Source: Siphonodentalium dalli (Eukaryota > Mollusca > Scaphopoda > Gadilida > Siphonodentaliidae). Taken from it: a stretch of 64,000 bases of DNA. The position numbers and the translations under genes are program-made. The notes under the pieces were generated by a model. That model was not told the DNA's origin. It worked only from the letters and a program-made list of their open reading frames with translations, and made no database searches. The stretch covers positions 114,970,723 through 115,034,722 of the forward strand of contig CP136063.1 in assembly GCA_032622095.1 (NCBI GenBank). Reading direction: 5' to 3'. Shown one piece after another: positions 11,501 through 20,699 of this stretch (position 1 is its first letter; each line of letters begins with the position of its first letter).

Positions 11501-13264
11501 GCTGCAGCGCGAGTGTCTCCCCATACCATCACCTGTGCGTGTTTGGCAGCTTGCCGTGTGGACCTGCGTCACAATAAAAAATGTTGAGAACGGCACATGA
11601 AAATATGACGAGATAAATCGTACTCTGTCGTACTTTTTTTTTCATCAGGGCCCAATTCTTTCTTCATCGTAAAGGTGGCTAGTGACAACTGTTTCTTTTT
11701 AGGGGCTCGCCCGCATCGCCGCTACTACTAGACGTGTTGCCGGTTAATTTTCGTTTTGAGTCTTTCTTTTCTTTTGCCCTTAAGGTGGATTGCAGGATGA
11801 CTGCGGCTAAGGTGTGCCCATAAGTGGGAGGTAGTGCCCGTTTTCTGAACTGATAGTACAGTCGTGCACGATTTGCACCTGAATTTGTCAACGCTGCATT
11901 CAAAATAACTTTTAATTTCCGCCATTATAACTTTGGATAAATAAAAAGTAGAGAAGGGCACAAGAGATGGATCGATGATATGGATATTTCGCCGCCACGA
12001 CGACCCAAGAGCAATAATTTACTGAACGAAACAGGACCGCATCTCGTGCACCGACGGCGTTCGCAACGACATCTGCATGCGTTTGTTTTAGAGCTTTTGT
12101 AGGACACGCTGTTCAACAAGTTCGCACATAATGAGGTTAATATGGTGATTCGAACTACATTCGAATCACACGATCGATTTCGAATCGAATCGAATCAGTA
12201 AGACGATTTCGAATCGAATCGAATCTCGAAGCTTCGCCGGACCCTACTCCAAGCATAACACATAATATACAGTAAACCCTGTGTCTACAAAATTTTCGAA
12301 GACAATGCTTTTTTAAACAAAATAAATCACGTAACTTCCGGCAATTGCACAAAAGGACAGAAAAAGCAATCGACCAACGTGATGAATAGCAAAATTGGCT
12401 AAGTCACAACCTCCAATATGTGAAAATAAACAATTGAATTATTTATAAACAGTTCTAATAAATAAATAGGTTCATACTAGATCAATTTTGTTTATTAACT
12501 TAATTAATACCAGTTGCAACGTCATGACTCAAAACGTCATTTGTCTTTGCGGGCTAGAATACAGACAAGACTGCACTTGTCATGTTGTCTCTGCACAACT
12601 TATTTCGCCTCACCAGTCTAGTCCTACGCTTCAATTACTATAACATGGAATATTCATATATGGTCTACCGAATCAGTGTCCATATGAACCCTCATTTCTA
12701 GTCATGCTATACTAATACATTTGCTTGTAACGGGCGGAACTTAGTTCTGAAGGTGGCATTCTTAATTATCGGCTTCATTGCAGCAACATACATTGTATAA
12801 CATTCACTATATATAGTATAATATGATAGGCCTTTATTATCAAGGCCGATGTCTAAACCATAGGCTTTTTTATAGGCATAATTATCGAAGTCTACTAGCA
12901 TAAAAATAACTAGCATAAAAAACAATCTACAAGATTAATCAAGCATTTGTGTCCATTATACCTTGTGTTAGGCCTAAATTGGCAAATAGTTTCATGACTA
13001 TTTACATTATCCTTCACAAGGTCCTTCCCCTTAACATCATGCCGGGGTCGTTCTATATTCCTTGCATATTATCATATTAAAAGTTACGGTAAATCAAAAC
13101 TATTGTAATTACTCACAGTATAAGAGACCCAGTTAACATCGACACCTGCCAGCAGAAATCGTCTTACTGCTTCAACGTGTCCAAATCCACAGGCTTCCCA
13201 GAATGCTTCCTGTTTGGAAGCAGCCTGTCCCATGATCGATAGTCACAAACAGGCGAGTTTAATT
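2470..13264 (-). CDS. N-myristoylated ankyrin-repeat protein, 5' five coding exons (gene model)
   Basis: Five exons join in phase 0: 13233-13117, 8560-8465, 7926-7828, 3887-3789 and 2598-2470, giving 180 codons and no stop. The protein opens MGQAASK: Gly2, Ser6 and Lys7 fit the N-myristoyltransferase consensus, so membrane attachment is likely (inference). Residues about 8-39 are a divergent first ankyrin unit. Three near-canonical 32-33-residue units follow (CPIHVASQGKPEIVKMLL; NTPVHHAAMKGHAAIIQTL; GWTPLHCAAYWCHSNAVSTL). The fifth exon begins a 43-residue unit with an acidic insertion (SPDEDDP) before LIERGADVNAKS. Each exon boundary coincides with a repeat boundary. An in-frame TGA precedes the ATG, and an acceptor at 13265-13266 implies an upstream non-coding exon. 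The 3' end lies left of the window. I do not recognise the orthologue; ankyrin repeats imply a protein-binding scaffold but no specific partner. Confidence 0.85.
2599..3788 (-). other. Ankyrin gene intron 4
   Basis: About 1.2 kb of AT-rich sequence between exons 4 and 5. I see no coding remnant, terminal repeat or array in it. Confidence 0.6.
3789..3887 (-). CDS. Ankyrin gene exon 4
   Basis: Acceptor TTGTAG precedes NGWTPLHCAAYWCHSNAVST; donor AAG|GTAGGT. 99 nt, 33 codons, one canonical repeat ending VDVENK. Confidence 0.9.
5633..6938. mobile_element. Non-autonomous hAT element with exact 8-bp TSD
   Basis: The element proper is 5,641-6,930 (1,290 bp), flanked on both sides by the duplicated target CTACATGT (5,633-5,640 and 6,931-6,938). 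The ends are TAGGGACCTGTGAA and, reversed, TAGGGCCCTGCGAA. TCGAAT-rich sub-terminal words lie inside both ends (GAATCGAAT near 5,670; ACTGAATCGAATCTTCGAAG near 6,900). An 8-bp duplication and TAGGG ends indicate the hAT superfamily. No transposase frame survives inside. It is the same family as 11,359-12,246. Confidence 0.85.
6663..6704. repeat. Two-copy 22-bp direct repeat
   Basis: GATTGGTCGTAATCGCATAA occurs at 6,663-6,682 and again at 6,685-6,704, identical, inside the hAT element. A simple local duplication. Confidence 0.85.
7828..7926 (-). CDS. Ankyrin gene exon 3
   Basis: Acceptor ATTTGCAG precedes RGNTPVHHAAMKGHAAIIQT; donor AAG|GTTTGT. 99 nt, exactly 33 codons, one canonical ankyrin repeat ending INTQDK. 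Confidence 0.9.
8465..8560 (-). CDS. Ankyrin gene exon 2
   Basis: Acceptor TATTTCCAG precedes HDCCPIHVASQGKPEIVKML; donor ATT|GTATGT. 96 nt, phase 0 at both ends, 32 residues. It is one residue shorter than the next unit, in the segment before the second helix. Confidence 0.88.
8856..9077. repeat. Dispersed repeat copy inserted in the 142-bp array
   Basis: Starts GAACCCTCATTTCTATTCAT and contains CGGGCGGAACTTAGGTCTGA and AACCATAGGCTATATATATA. It aligns along its full length with 12,683-12,903, at roughly 85% identity by eye. Its position inside one array unit shows it arrived after the array. Confidence 0.7.
9379..10712. mobile_element. Non-autonomous hAT element (TAGAGAT ends) with exact 8-bp TSD
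   Basis: The element is 9,387-10,704 (1,318 bp). GCCAAGAT is duplicated at 9,379-9,386 and 10,705-10,712. Ends TAGAGATAGGCGGTA and TAGAGATGGGCGGTA are inverted. Sub-terminal regions on both sides are rich in TACCGTACCG/ACCGATACCG words. It has no recognisable transposase frame. The TIR differs from the TAGGG family, so this is a second hAT lineage. Confidence 0.88.
11076..11308. mobile_element. piggyBac-like MITE, copy A
   Basis: Bounded by ATAA (degraded TTAA) on the left and TTAA at 11,309-11,312. Ends are CCATTTCATGACAGGAGC and, reversed, CCCTTCCATAATTGGAGC. Inside is a long imperfect hairpin built on GAGCCTCGCATATATAAG (near 11,145) and CTTATATATGCGAGGCTC (near 11,217). Copies B and C lie at 38,490 and 43,736. 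Confidence 0.7.
11351..12254. mobile_element. hAT element with BED-finger fragment and exact 8-bp TSD
   Basis: The element is 11,359-12,246 (888 bp), flanked by CTCCAAGC at 11,351-11,358 and 12,247-12,254. Both ends read TAGGGTCCGGCGAA inward. Sub-terminal tandem GAATCGAATCTCGAATCGAA words occur at both ends, probably transposase binding sites (inference). It keeps the transposase N-terminal zinc finger only, so it is an internally deleted derivative. It shares its family with 5,641-6,930. Confidence 0.9.
11679..11961 (-). pseudogene. BED zinc-finger remnant of hAT transposase
   Basis: The frame 11,961-11,728 encodes YFECSVDKFRCKSCTTVL, then TSHLWAHLSRSHP: the CxxC plus HxxxH arrangement of a BED DNA-binding finger, with the aromatic residues in place. 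After the finger the frame shifts into 11,903-11,679, which carries a basic linker (KEKKDSKRKL) and serine-rich sequence. The catalytic domain is absent. It lies centrally in the hAT element, as expected for a deletion derivative retaining the 5' coding part. Confidence 0.75.
12430..12905. repeat. Dispersed repeat, longest copy
   Basis: The right half (12,683-12,905) matches 8,856-9,077. The left half (ATTTATAAACAGTT, GGGCTAGAATACAGACAAG, CCTCACCAGTCTAG, GGTCTACCGAATC) matches 21,840-22,115. Three overlapping copies therefore define a unit of at least 475 bp. No ends or target duplications are clear. Confidence 0.65.
13117..13264 (-). CDS. Ankyrin gene exon with start codon (coding 13233-13117)
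   Basis: The ATG is at 13233-13231. The acceptor TTTTTATTATAG ends at 13265, so 13264-13234 is 5' UTR of a spliced exon. The donor is ACT|GTGAGT at 13116. It encodes 39 residues: the MGQAASK myristoylation signal and a divergent ankyrin unit containing EACGFGHVEAVRRFLLAG. TGA lies in frame 12 nt before the ATG. Confidence 0.85.
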
Positions 13265-14500
13265 CTATAATAAAAACAAATACAGACTTAAAAATTATGA
13301 AACTATAATACTGTGGCATATTAGATTCCAAATGTTGCAATGGCATTTACCACGGCATTGCTTATTGCCTTGGCTACTTTTGAAGACTGATTAATAGCAA
13401 TAATTAGATATTGCAGTGTCTGTCATTAGATATGACAGGTGATATATCTTGGCCTAACTTTCTGTAAATAGTGAGACAGTCTCTGTAAACTTCACTCAGA
13501 CCACATACATGCACATAATAGTGGATCTGACCCATATCTGACCTACATACATAATAGTGGGTCTGATTGCCTTTTTTCGAGTTTCTATTTCCAAACCCAG
13601 AGATAACAAGTCATTACTGCCAATCAGAACTTACTTGAAGATAACAGCATCCAACCAAATGATTAACGTTACACAGAGTGGTGTAATTAGTTTGGGAAAG
13701 CCTGATGGTTTCTGAGAAAAGACAAGTCGATGAGAATACAATAGAGTCAGTATGACACTTGAGTGTATGTTTACACAGACTGATAGTAAGAGAACCCATA
13801 TCTCATATATTGGCTTCAAACACTTCAAGGTTATGAAATGGTCAGCCGAGTCCACATTACCAAAACACAGGGCAAATAGTACCCTGGACTTCATCTGCAG
13901 AAACCTCTACAAAACCCCCAAGAAACAGATTGCACAGAGCCCTCACACTGAATCCAAAGAAAACGAAGCTGGAGGTTGGAAGAAAATAGAAATGACTATG
14001 TTGGAAATAGAAGAGTGAAACTCTAATGAAATGCTGTACTAGTATTTCCTAAGGATAGGACAAAAAAGTGACCTATAAAATGTTAAACACCCACTAAAAT
14101 CCACCCAGTATGAAATAATAACACAAAATATTTTCAAAAACAACATTTAACTTTTATCTGGGCTTTGTCATTATGTGACTATTTTATGACAATGCAAGTA
14201 TTACCGGGGATTTGTATTGGGTCAAACCAACCCAGATACCCCCACCCCAAATTCTGCTTCAACAAGGAATTATCCTAAAAACATTGACAAACCATACATA
14301 ATCTTAAGGGACAAAAATAAGTACAGCGGCAATGATTTTATGTAAATGTCTGATATGGAAATATAGGGACTAAGAGTAAGATTGGCTAATACAATGTGAT
14401 AATATATTCATACACCTGGCCCTGGGACACTTAAGAAAAAAAGTAGCTTGGTTCATCGCAGGGAACCCTAAGTCAGAAGAAGATAGAACAATAATACAAG
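13265..14500. other. Upstream of the ankyrin gene
   Basis: Must hold the non-coding first exon and promoter of the ankyrin gene, but I cannot place either. An 88-codon plus frame at 13,752-14,018 is lysine/glutamate-rich and unrecognised, with no splice support. Nothing else is evident. Confidence 0.4.
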
Positions 14501-14980
14501 TTCTGCAATGATATAGAAATATAACAAGACCACCGTTGGGGTGTGACTTAATATGTCCATTTATATGTAAATTGTTTATTGAATCAGGTGAATTATAAGG
14601 TGAAAAAGGGCCGTAACTCATGTAAAAATAATTGGACGGAACCCATATTTTAACTTCAGTTGGCTTGTATTTTTTGTTGAGAAAAACACATACCAAGTTT
14701 GGTTCCAAACAATTAATCCAATCAGCAACTAAAATGTTATGAAACAGGTAAATTCTAAGTTGAACAAGAGCACCACTGGGGCGTGGCTAAATCCACCAGT
14801 TAGATTACTAAAATTATTAGTAAATTAGGTGAATTAAGTAGAAAAAAGGCCAAAACTCATGTAATAATAATTTGGACGAAACCCATATTTGAACTTGGCC
14901 TGTAGTTTTAGCAGGGAAACACAAAAACCAACTTTGGTTCAGATCAAATAATCCAAACTGGAGTTATCGGTCGGAAACCA
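14500..14980. repeat. Two diverged tandem units (~230 bp)
   Basis: Each unit carries CACC(G/A)(T/C)TGGGG(T/C)GTG(A/G)CT, then GAATTA, then GGCC(G/A)(T/A)AACTCATGTAA, then GGAC(G)GAACCCATATTT, then a (T/A)ACCAA(G/C)TTTGGTTC end. Starts are near 14,525 and 14,768. The AACTCATG-type words recall repeats common in marine invertebrates. Confidence 0.6.
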
Positions 14981-15204
14981 AAATATTATGGAATCGGGGA
15001 AAATTCTAAGTAAAATGAAAGTGTCAATGGCACTGTAGCTGAACTTGCAGAGGGGATAATTTCATGTGTTACAGTCAATGGAGTGCTTAGGAATGCGGAA
15101 AGTTGAAATATAGTATGGTCTGTAGCCCGTGCTAATGGATTGAAGTTGGTCACTGGCAAAATGCTTATTGTTTCCATCTACATGTCAATGGTTATAACCT
15201 AATT

Positions 15205-15660
15205 TAATTAAAGACATATTATGGACTTGTTCGAGTTCATGAAACTGATAAGTTAGTATTCAGGCACTATGCCAACCTGGAGAATGTAGCATTCTACTAA
15301 CATCGCCAAAATTTTCAAAGAAATCAACCATACCACTCAATCGAAAACATAGTCAAAACTATGCTCAATTGTAAATATTTACATCTGGATTCAGGACGCA
15401 ACAATCGGCGACAAACAAACACAAATTATTTCACATCCAGAGTCAGTGCCTTTAATTAATATACCGTATCAGAATGATGGTGTGGGTTGGCAATTTGGAT
15501 TAATATTCGTAAAATGAACAACTTTAAGATTATTCTCCATTTCTATTTGATCACCCTGCTGGAGTGCTTCACATCACTTTATTGTTAATTTACAGATTTT
15601 CGTCTCAGTTGATATAACTTCTTAGTGAATGAAAATTGCTATCTAACTATTGTCTGTCAC
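15205..15660. repeat. Fragment of the piggyBac-like element also present at 41,925
   Basis: Aligns over about 450 bp with 41,985-42,460. Shared words are TTAAAGACATATTATG, AACATTCTACTAACAT(C/T)GCC, ATGCTCAATTGTAAATAT and AAGATTATTCTCC(A/G)TTTCTATTT. The TTAA-flanked ends of the intact copy are missing here, so it is truncated. Confidence 0.7.
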
Positions 15661-15994
15661 TGTTTTTGTGACTCTCGTGTCTCAATGATTATGTCTCTTG
15701 TTGAATAGACTGATTCTGGTCGAAAGCTGCAAAAAACTGAAAAGGAAGTAACCTGATGCCTCGAGCGATAGTATGATTATGGTATAGGGATTGCTCTTGG
15801 TGGTCTGGTGTGTTTGCCTAGACCAGTCCGGACCAGTCCAATCATTATAAAATGCCTTAAATGGCGGGAAATGTGTTAAATCTTACTTTGGTATATATGC
15901 GTAAAAACTTATGTTACAGAAAGTGAAAAGTTACTGCCGGGCAAGCTTGTAATTAACTCTGGACATCATATATAATACATTGTAAGCAGATTGT

Positions 15995-17233
15995 GGAAAT
16001 ATGGGGTCACCCTATTTACCGAGAACAACCGAGAACAAGGTTTAAAATGCCTTATATACATTAAATATAGTGTTTTATTTGAAATATCTACAGTAGACAT
16101 CAATATTTTCATTAAAATGTTTACTTTTATGCATTTAACCGACATATTGTTAACAAATTGAAAGCGCCACCGAGCGACGATCTCGTTTAACACACAGCGT
16201 ATCGGCTTAATTAATTAAGCTTGTTCTCGGTTTGTAGTGTCTTCTCGTTTTGTCCGCTAACTGAAAGTCACCAGTAAATGTTGAGTGCAGCGCACTTCTA
16301 TTATCCCTGAGTTGATCATTTACAATTTCATAATGTCTCATCGTATGTCTGCCATTGTCAATTGTCGTCAGAAGTCCAGTCTTTGTATTGAAAACCTTAT
16401 TGATTACTTTTTGCACAGTCTCGTCATTGTCGGTCTTTTTATATTATGGAGAAGATTGTCCTTGAGATGGCGTGTGCATACTGCATATAGTGTATGCGTG
16501 CTGTTTGGAAAACAAGATGTTATGGCATTCACAAGTTACAATTCATCACCAGTTCCAAATGTTACTTTATCTTGTGAAATGCCTGCTAATTTACTTGATA
16601 AATAAGATAAAAACCGATGGTAAGATTAAAAAGTACCATCCCAATGCAACAATAAAGGTCATAAAAGTATTGGTGCATGGATCTGAAGTTGATTTCCTTA
16701 TAATATTAGGGTTTTTAAAAATAATAGTTGTTACATAGCAAGATGCAAGATTAAATGTTCCGTCGATACCAATTATAGATCCAGTTTCAATTGCTGATTT
16801 GAGAAGTAGGATTTGTTCTTCCAAGTGACAGATTACAGAAGGTGTTTTTTTGCATCAGTTGTAATTATTTCTTTAATATATTTCTCACCTACAATGTTAT
16901 GCACTCACACTTCGCAGTGATTAACTAACAGTAACACATATTACTGTACACAACTCAATTAATTCTAATCACCAAACAGACCCAGGTCCCGTTAATTAAC
17001 ACTTAGGCACGACTCACGCCTTTGTGTTACCGCCAGCCGAGAACATGGCGGCGACGTTTCAAGTTCTCGGTATACGTAAAATAACTACATATATATGTCA
17101 TTTAAATGGTCAAATATGGTACAATATCTACTTAAGAGTGATATATACACTATAATTGGACATTATTATGACTTATTTATTAATTTTGGACTTGTTCTCG
17201 GTTGTTCTCGGTAAATAGGAGGTCCGGAAATAT
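15995..17233. mobile_element. Mutator-like element with TIRs and TSD
   Basis: The element spans about 16,003-17,225, flanked by GGAAATAT at 15,995-16,002 and 17,226-17,233 (8 bp, 9 with one mismatch). The TIRs contain the direct doublet CCGAGAACAACCGAGAACAAG, at 16,018-16,038 and reversed at 17,191-17,211, preceded by CCTATTTA. The interior holds a short minus frame with a MULE-like transposase motif (IGIDGTFNLASCYVTT). TSD length plus the coding motif point to the Mutator superfamily. Confidence 0.8.
16591..16824 (-). pseudogene. Mutator-like transposase core fragment
   Basis: A 77-codon frame starts MEEQILLLKSAIETG and reaches IGIDGTFNLASCYVTT, followed by KNPNIIRKSTSD. I recognise the D-G-TF-NL segment as the first catalytic Asp region of a MULE-type transposase. 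The following region degenerates into hydrophobic filler before the next catalytic residue. It sits centrally between the TIRs of 16,003-17,225, so it is the decayed core of that element. An unrelated 69-codon frame at 16,416-16,207 is uncertain. Confidence 0.65.
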
Positions 17234-17339
17234 CTAGTGTATTTCTTTTCTCCATCATTGTATAGTCTATAGACTATAGTCAAAGAAGTTAGAGAACGAA
17301 CATACATTTATACTATCTATCTAGAATTACCTGTCAACT

Positions 17340-17690
17340 ACCTTTTTGGGCATTACAGACAGGGTCCAGGTCTCGATTGTGGTCAGTGCTTTGGTGGGCT
17401 ACTCTAAACCTACAGCCGGGTTCTTTAACGTGCACATAGTCACCCATGTACACGGGTCAGCCATTTATGTCGGCTCCCGATCCGACAGCGTACCGCACTC
17501 ATGACAACATACCTGGACATGATGTCCCTGTGAAGGGAAGTCAGTTTTGTATTCGGATATATATTGTGTGATCACGAATGAGACTTTTCAGTCATACAAC
17601 GTTCGGATTTTTGTCAGAATACCCGACTGGGAATCGATCCCCGGACCTTTAGCACAAGAGACCAGTACGCTATCCACTCGGCCACTGACT
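17340..17690 (-). mobile_element. tRNA-derived SINE, copy 1
   Basis: On the minus strand, 17,689-17,622 is a tRNA-like head: A-box-like TGGCCGAGTGGA and B-box-like GATCGATTCCC, about 36 bp apart, as in RNA polymerase III promoters. The body contains TCGGATCGGGAGCCGAC, then ATGGCTGACCCGTGTACA and GTGCACGTTAAAGAACCC. That core is shared with the SINE at 19,610-19,710, whose head differs. The 3' end lies near 17,340. It is not a functional tRNA gene: no complete cloverleaf is evident. Confidence 0.75.
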
Positions 17691-17701
17691 TACTATTACT
17701 A

Positions 17702-18042
17702 GTTAACGCTGAAGGGGTCACTCTCACCAAAAAAAGTGCTGAAGGGTACACAGGGTTTGAAAATGTGCTGAAGGGTACACAGGGTTTGTGATCGCCACTA
17801 ACATCGTTACTTAAACTGTGTTTCTGAAAGTATGGTGCCCATTAGCAGTTTGTTTTCAGTTCATTATAATGTTCATTGGAACGTAAACAATTATTTTCTA
17901 ACATAAATCATGGCAGATACGAAAACTAAACGTCATTTAGAATTAGAACGACATTTCGAACCCTGTGTACCCTTCATCACATTTTCAAATCCTGTGTACC
18001 CTTCAGCACTTTTTTTGGTGAGAGTGACCCCTTCAGCATTAC
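17702..18042. mobile_element. MITE with ~85-bp TIRs, TA-flanked
   Basis: 341 bp. Left inverted repeat words GCTGAAGGGGTCACTCTCAC, AGTGCTGAAGGGTACACAGG and TTTGAAAATGTG recur in reverse at the right end with few changes. Each TIR carries two direct copies of TGAAGGGTACACAGG. TA flanks both sides (17,700-17,701 region and 18,043-18,044), compatible with a TA target duplication. No coding capacity. Confidence 0.75.
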
Positions 18043-18750
18043 TAACATTACTGTTCGCCTAGATCGTATTGCGATAATCCACAACTTACAAACGTAACTT
18101 ATATCACGAAATAAGGAGACCCAAACGAGCCGTGACTCAAAAGAAACGTGAAACATCGCGTTATCATTTGGACACCATTACCCATTCTTGGAATCTTCCA
18201 TAAAATAAATCAATATAATCTCTGCTGTATACCTGGAAATTCGTAAATTATAACAATAGAAGGTATTTTTTGTTGATACTCTTGATCACAGATATCAGAA
18301 CAAAAATTAAGTACCGTCAGGTTCAAAACACATACACAACGAGCACCTGCTGAAAAAAGAGTTATCCTTCTTGATCGGTCGCCAAGGATTTCGAGAAATA
18401 AACAATCGGATGAGTGATATTCTAATAAGGTACCGATATTACGAGATATTACACTTTTATTTATCAAATTTTCAAATCTGAATTACTGATTAATAAACAA
18501 CGCACATATCTTCTTCATAACCAGATGTTCACATTGACTGACAAGGTCACGAAGGTGATGAGAGGCAGATATCATAAAACTTAAAAGGTTTTTTTCTTCT
18601 TTCTGGATTTTGTTTTCACGAAGTTAGGGGACTCGATCCCCACTCTTATTCAGGAGAGTGCGTCTAGCAAATAACCTCTAAGCCTGGGGTAGTTTGACCA
18701 TTCTACAGATAACCATTTTGAAGTACATTGCATCATGTTATGGTTGCATC
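18043..18750. other. No recognised feature
   Basis: AT-rich spacer between the MITE and the split SINE. No repeat ends or coding remnants are recognised. Confidence 0.4.
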
Positions 18751-18754
18751 ATGT

Positions 18755-19850
18755 TATGGAGCGGATAGCTCAGTTGATTTGTCCCATTATTGTGGGCGGA
18801 ATGTCAGCTAACTGGGACCTTGGCTAACTGGGACCTTGGGCTAACTGGGACCTTGGCTAGCTGGGACCATGACCAACTGGGACCTTGGCTAACTGGGACC
18901 TTTGGCTAACTGGGACCTTGGTTATATTTATTAAATATATTAGTAGAATAGAACATTGATAATAGAATATTGTTGGTTTTATTTATGTTAACGTATTGCT
19001 TCAAAAATGTTTTAGATTTGTTTCAACCTGACTTAATAAAAAAAAAATGAAAGTGAGTGTATTTAACAGTAAAGACAACATATGGACAGCTATTTTGACA
19101 TGCGGTCCGTGACAGCCTGGACATTCAGTGGTCCTGTCAGCAGTGTGCCAGAGAACATTTCATTTGTTTTTAACTTTCTCATGACTTAATAAAAATTGAT
19201 TTTAATGAAATGATTAATAATATATCTGAAGGTCCCAGTTAGCCAAGCTTGTCCCAGTTAGCCAAGGTCCCAGTTAGCCAGAAGGTCCCAGTTAGCCAAG
19301 GTCCCAGTTAGCCTGACTTGAGGTCCCAGTTAGCCAAGGTCCCAGTTAGCCAAGGTCCCAGTTAGCTGGATACCTGTGGGCCGACCTCTGAGCTACACCT
19401 TCGACACGGTCGAGGGTTCAAATCCGACAAAATATCGGTCGGACTTTGTGTCGCCATCTGCATTCCCAGTACCATGGGCATCACAAATCAATCATCGATG
19501 CCACGATCAGTGATCTGAGAAAGATTCCAGAAGCCAAAGAGTCTCAGACAAAATTTGAAAAAATGCGTACTGGACTAACTTTGTACCTCTGCTCCTCTTG
19601 TAATGTCATGACCAGGGATGACACTACACTTGGCACACCATCGGATCGGAAGCCGACGCTAATGGCTGTCCCGTGTGCAACAATGTGCGCACGTTAAAGA
19701 TCCCTACCGTGGCGAAGAAGTCACGGGTTCGGCAAAAAAACTTCCTGGAAAAATTATGGATCTACTCGATCCCGTCCTGTAAAAGCCAGCCTTGGTCACT
19801 AGGACGTAACAACTACAGATACAGACAGAATGGGAATTAGCGGCACTACC
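18755..19850 (+). mobile_element. tRNA-derived SINE, copy 2, split by a MITE
   Basis: A-box-like GCGGATAGCTCAGTTGATT lies at about 18,760 and B-box-like GAGGGTTCAAATCCGAC at 19,412. They are now about 650 bp apart because an inverted-minisatellite element (18,798-19,374) entered between them at TGTGGGC. Removing it restores a normal box spacing. The body includes CATCGGATCGGAAGCCGACG, TGTCCCGTGTGCA and GCGCACGTTAAAGATCCC, the same core as copy 1. The tail fades near 19,800-19,850 (ACAGATACAGACAG). Confidence 0.75.
18791..19381. mobile_element. MITE with inverted 16-bp minisatellite arms
   Basis: The element is 18,798-19,374, flanked by TGTGGGC on both sides (18,791-18,797; 19,375-19,381). 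The left arm has about seven copies of GCTAACTGGGACCTTG; the right arm has about eight copies of the reverse complement. Outer ends GGAATGTCAGCTAACTGGG and, reversed, GGTATCCAGCTAACTGGG match. A unique AT-rich spacer of about 310 bp lies between. No coding sequence. Confidence 0.85.
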
Positions 19851-20690
19851 CTATAGGCCTATCAAAAGTATCATTGTTCAGGCGTGGTTGAACCACCATG
19901 CAGCTAACCACTGATCGATCTATTCTATATTAGGCTGTAACCTAATATAAAGATGACACTCTGTTTATATAAGTCCACAACTTTCGAAACATCGCGAACA
20001 ATGGTGTTTGCTCATTTGCATAGTTATCGTTTTTAATTTGCAATTGAAATGCGTTGTGCGTATATAATAGTTAATATTATATAGCAATTAGCATGCTGCG
20101 TCCGACCTAAATTTGTTTTATGGTGAACACACATTAAATTAGGTTCCTAATTGGGTCTTCTTAGATGAGCACCATGGACCACATAGTTGCACTATAGCAT
20201 TATAATGCAGCTAATACTGAAATACTGCAGACAAATGCACAGCCGAGTGACGTTATACAATACGATTCATTTTACTAAGCATTGATGTTCAATTTAATAG
20301 GGCCCTGTGAATCGGGTGTTTTCATTTCGAATAAAATCTCGAATCGAATCAGGCAAGCGATTCCAAATCAAATTGAATCTCAAATTGAATCATTAATGTT
20401 ACTGAGCCAATCGAGTGTAAATACATATAACTCCGAAGAAACACCTAAAATTTCCTGGTGATCGTGTAGTGCATTATGCACAGATTATGCAGTTATCTAC
20501 ACACATCTATGAATTTTCTGTGTCTGAGCAATCGTTGAGTACAGATAAGAGCATACATGCATGAGAAAACCAATGTCAACGTAAATACGGACAAGCGTAC
20601 CGCGTGATGCCTGTTTCATTTCGTTGAATAGCGCAGTATTTTTTGCTACACTTGAAATTGTTGTCTGTTACTTGAACTGACAGACTTACC
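19851..20690. other. Spacer with one hAT-family end
   Basis: At 20,298 the sequence TAGGGCCCTGTGAATCGGG followed by TCGAATCGAATC words matches the left end of the hAT family at 5,641 and 11,359. The partner end was not found, so it is a fragment (about 20,298-20,400). The rest shows nothing recognisable. Confidence 0.5.
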
Positions 20691-20699
20691 GGACAATGT

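Noticed and set aside
13752-14018. 88-codon plus-strand frame upstream of the ankyrin gene
   Set aside because: Protein-like composition, but no recognised family and no convincing splice or start context.
14370-14708. 112-codon minus-strand frame
   Set aside because: Falls in the two-unit ~230-bp tandem repeat; no domain.
18798-19374. CRISPR-like array of 16-bp repeats
   Set aside because: Repeats abut without unique spacers, are inverted at the other end, and lie in an animal genome; it is a MITE.
17622-19430. tRNA genes
   Set aside because: A- and B-box-like sequences belong to SINE heads; no complete cloverleaf with acceptor stem could be drawn.
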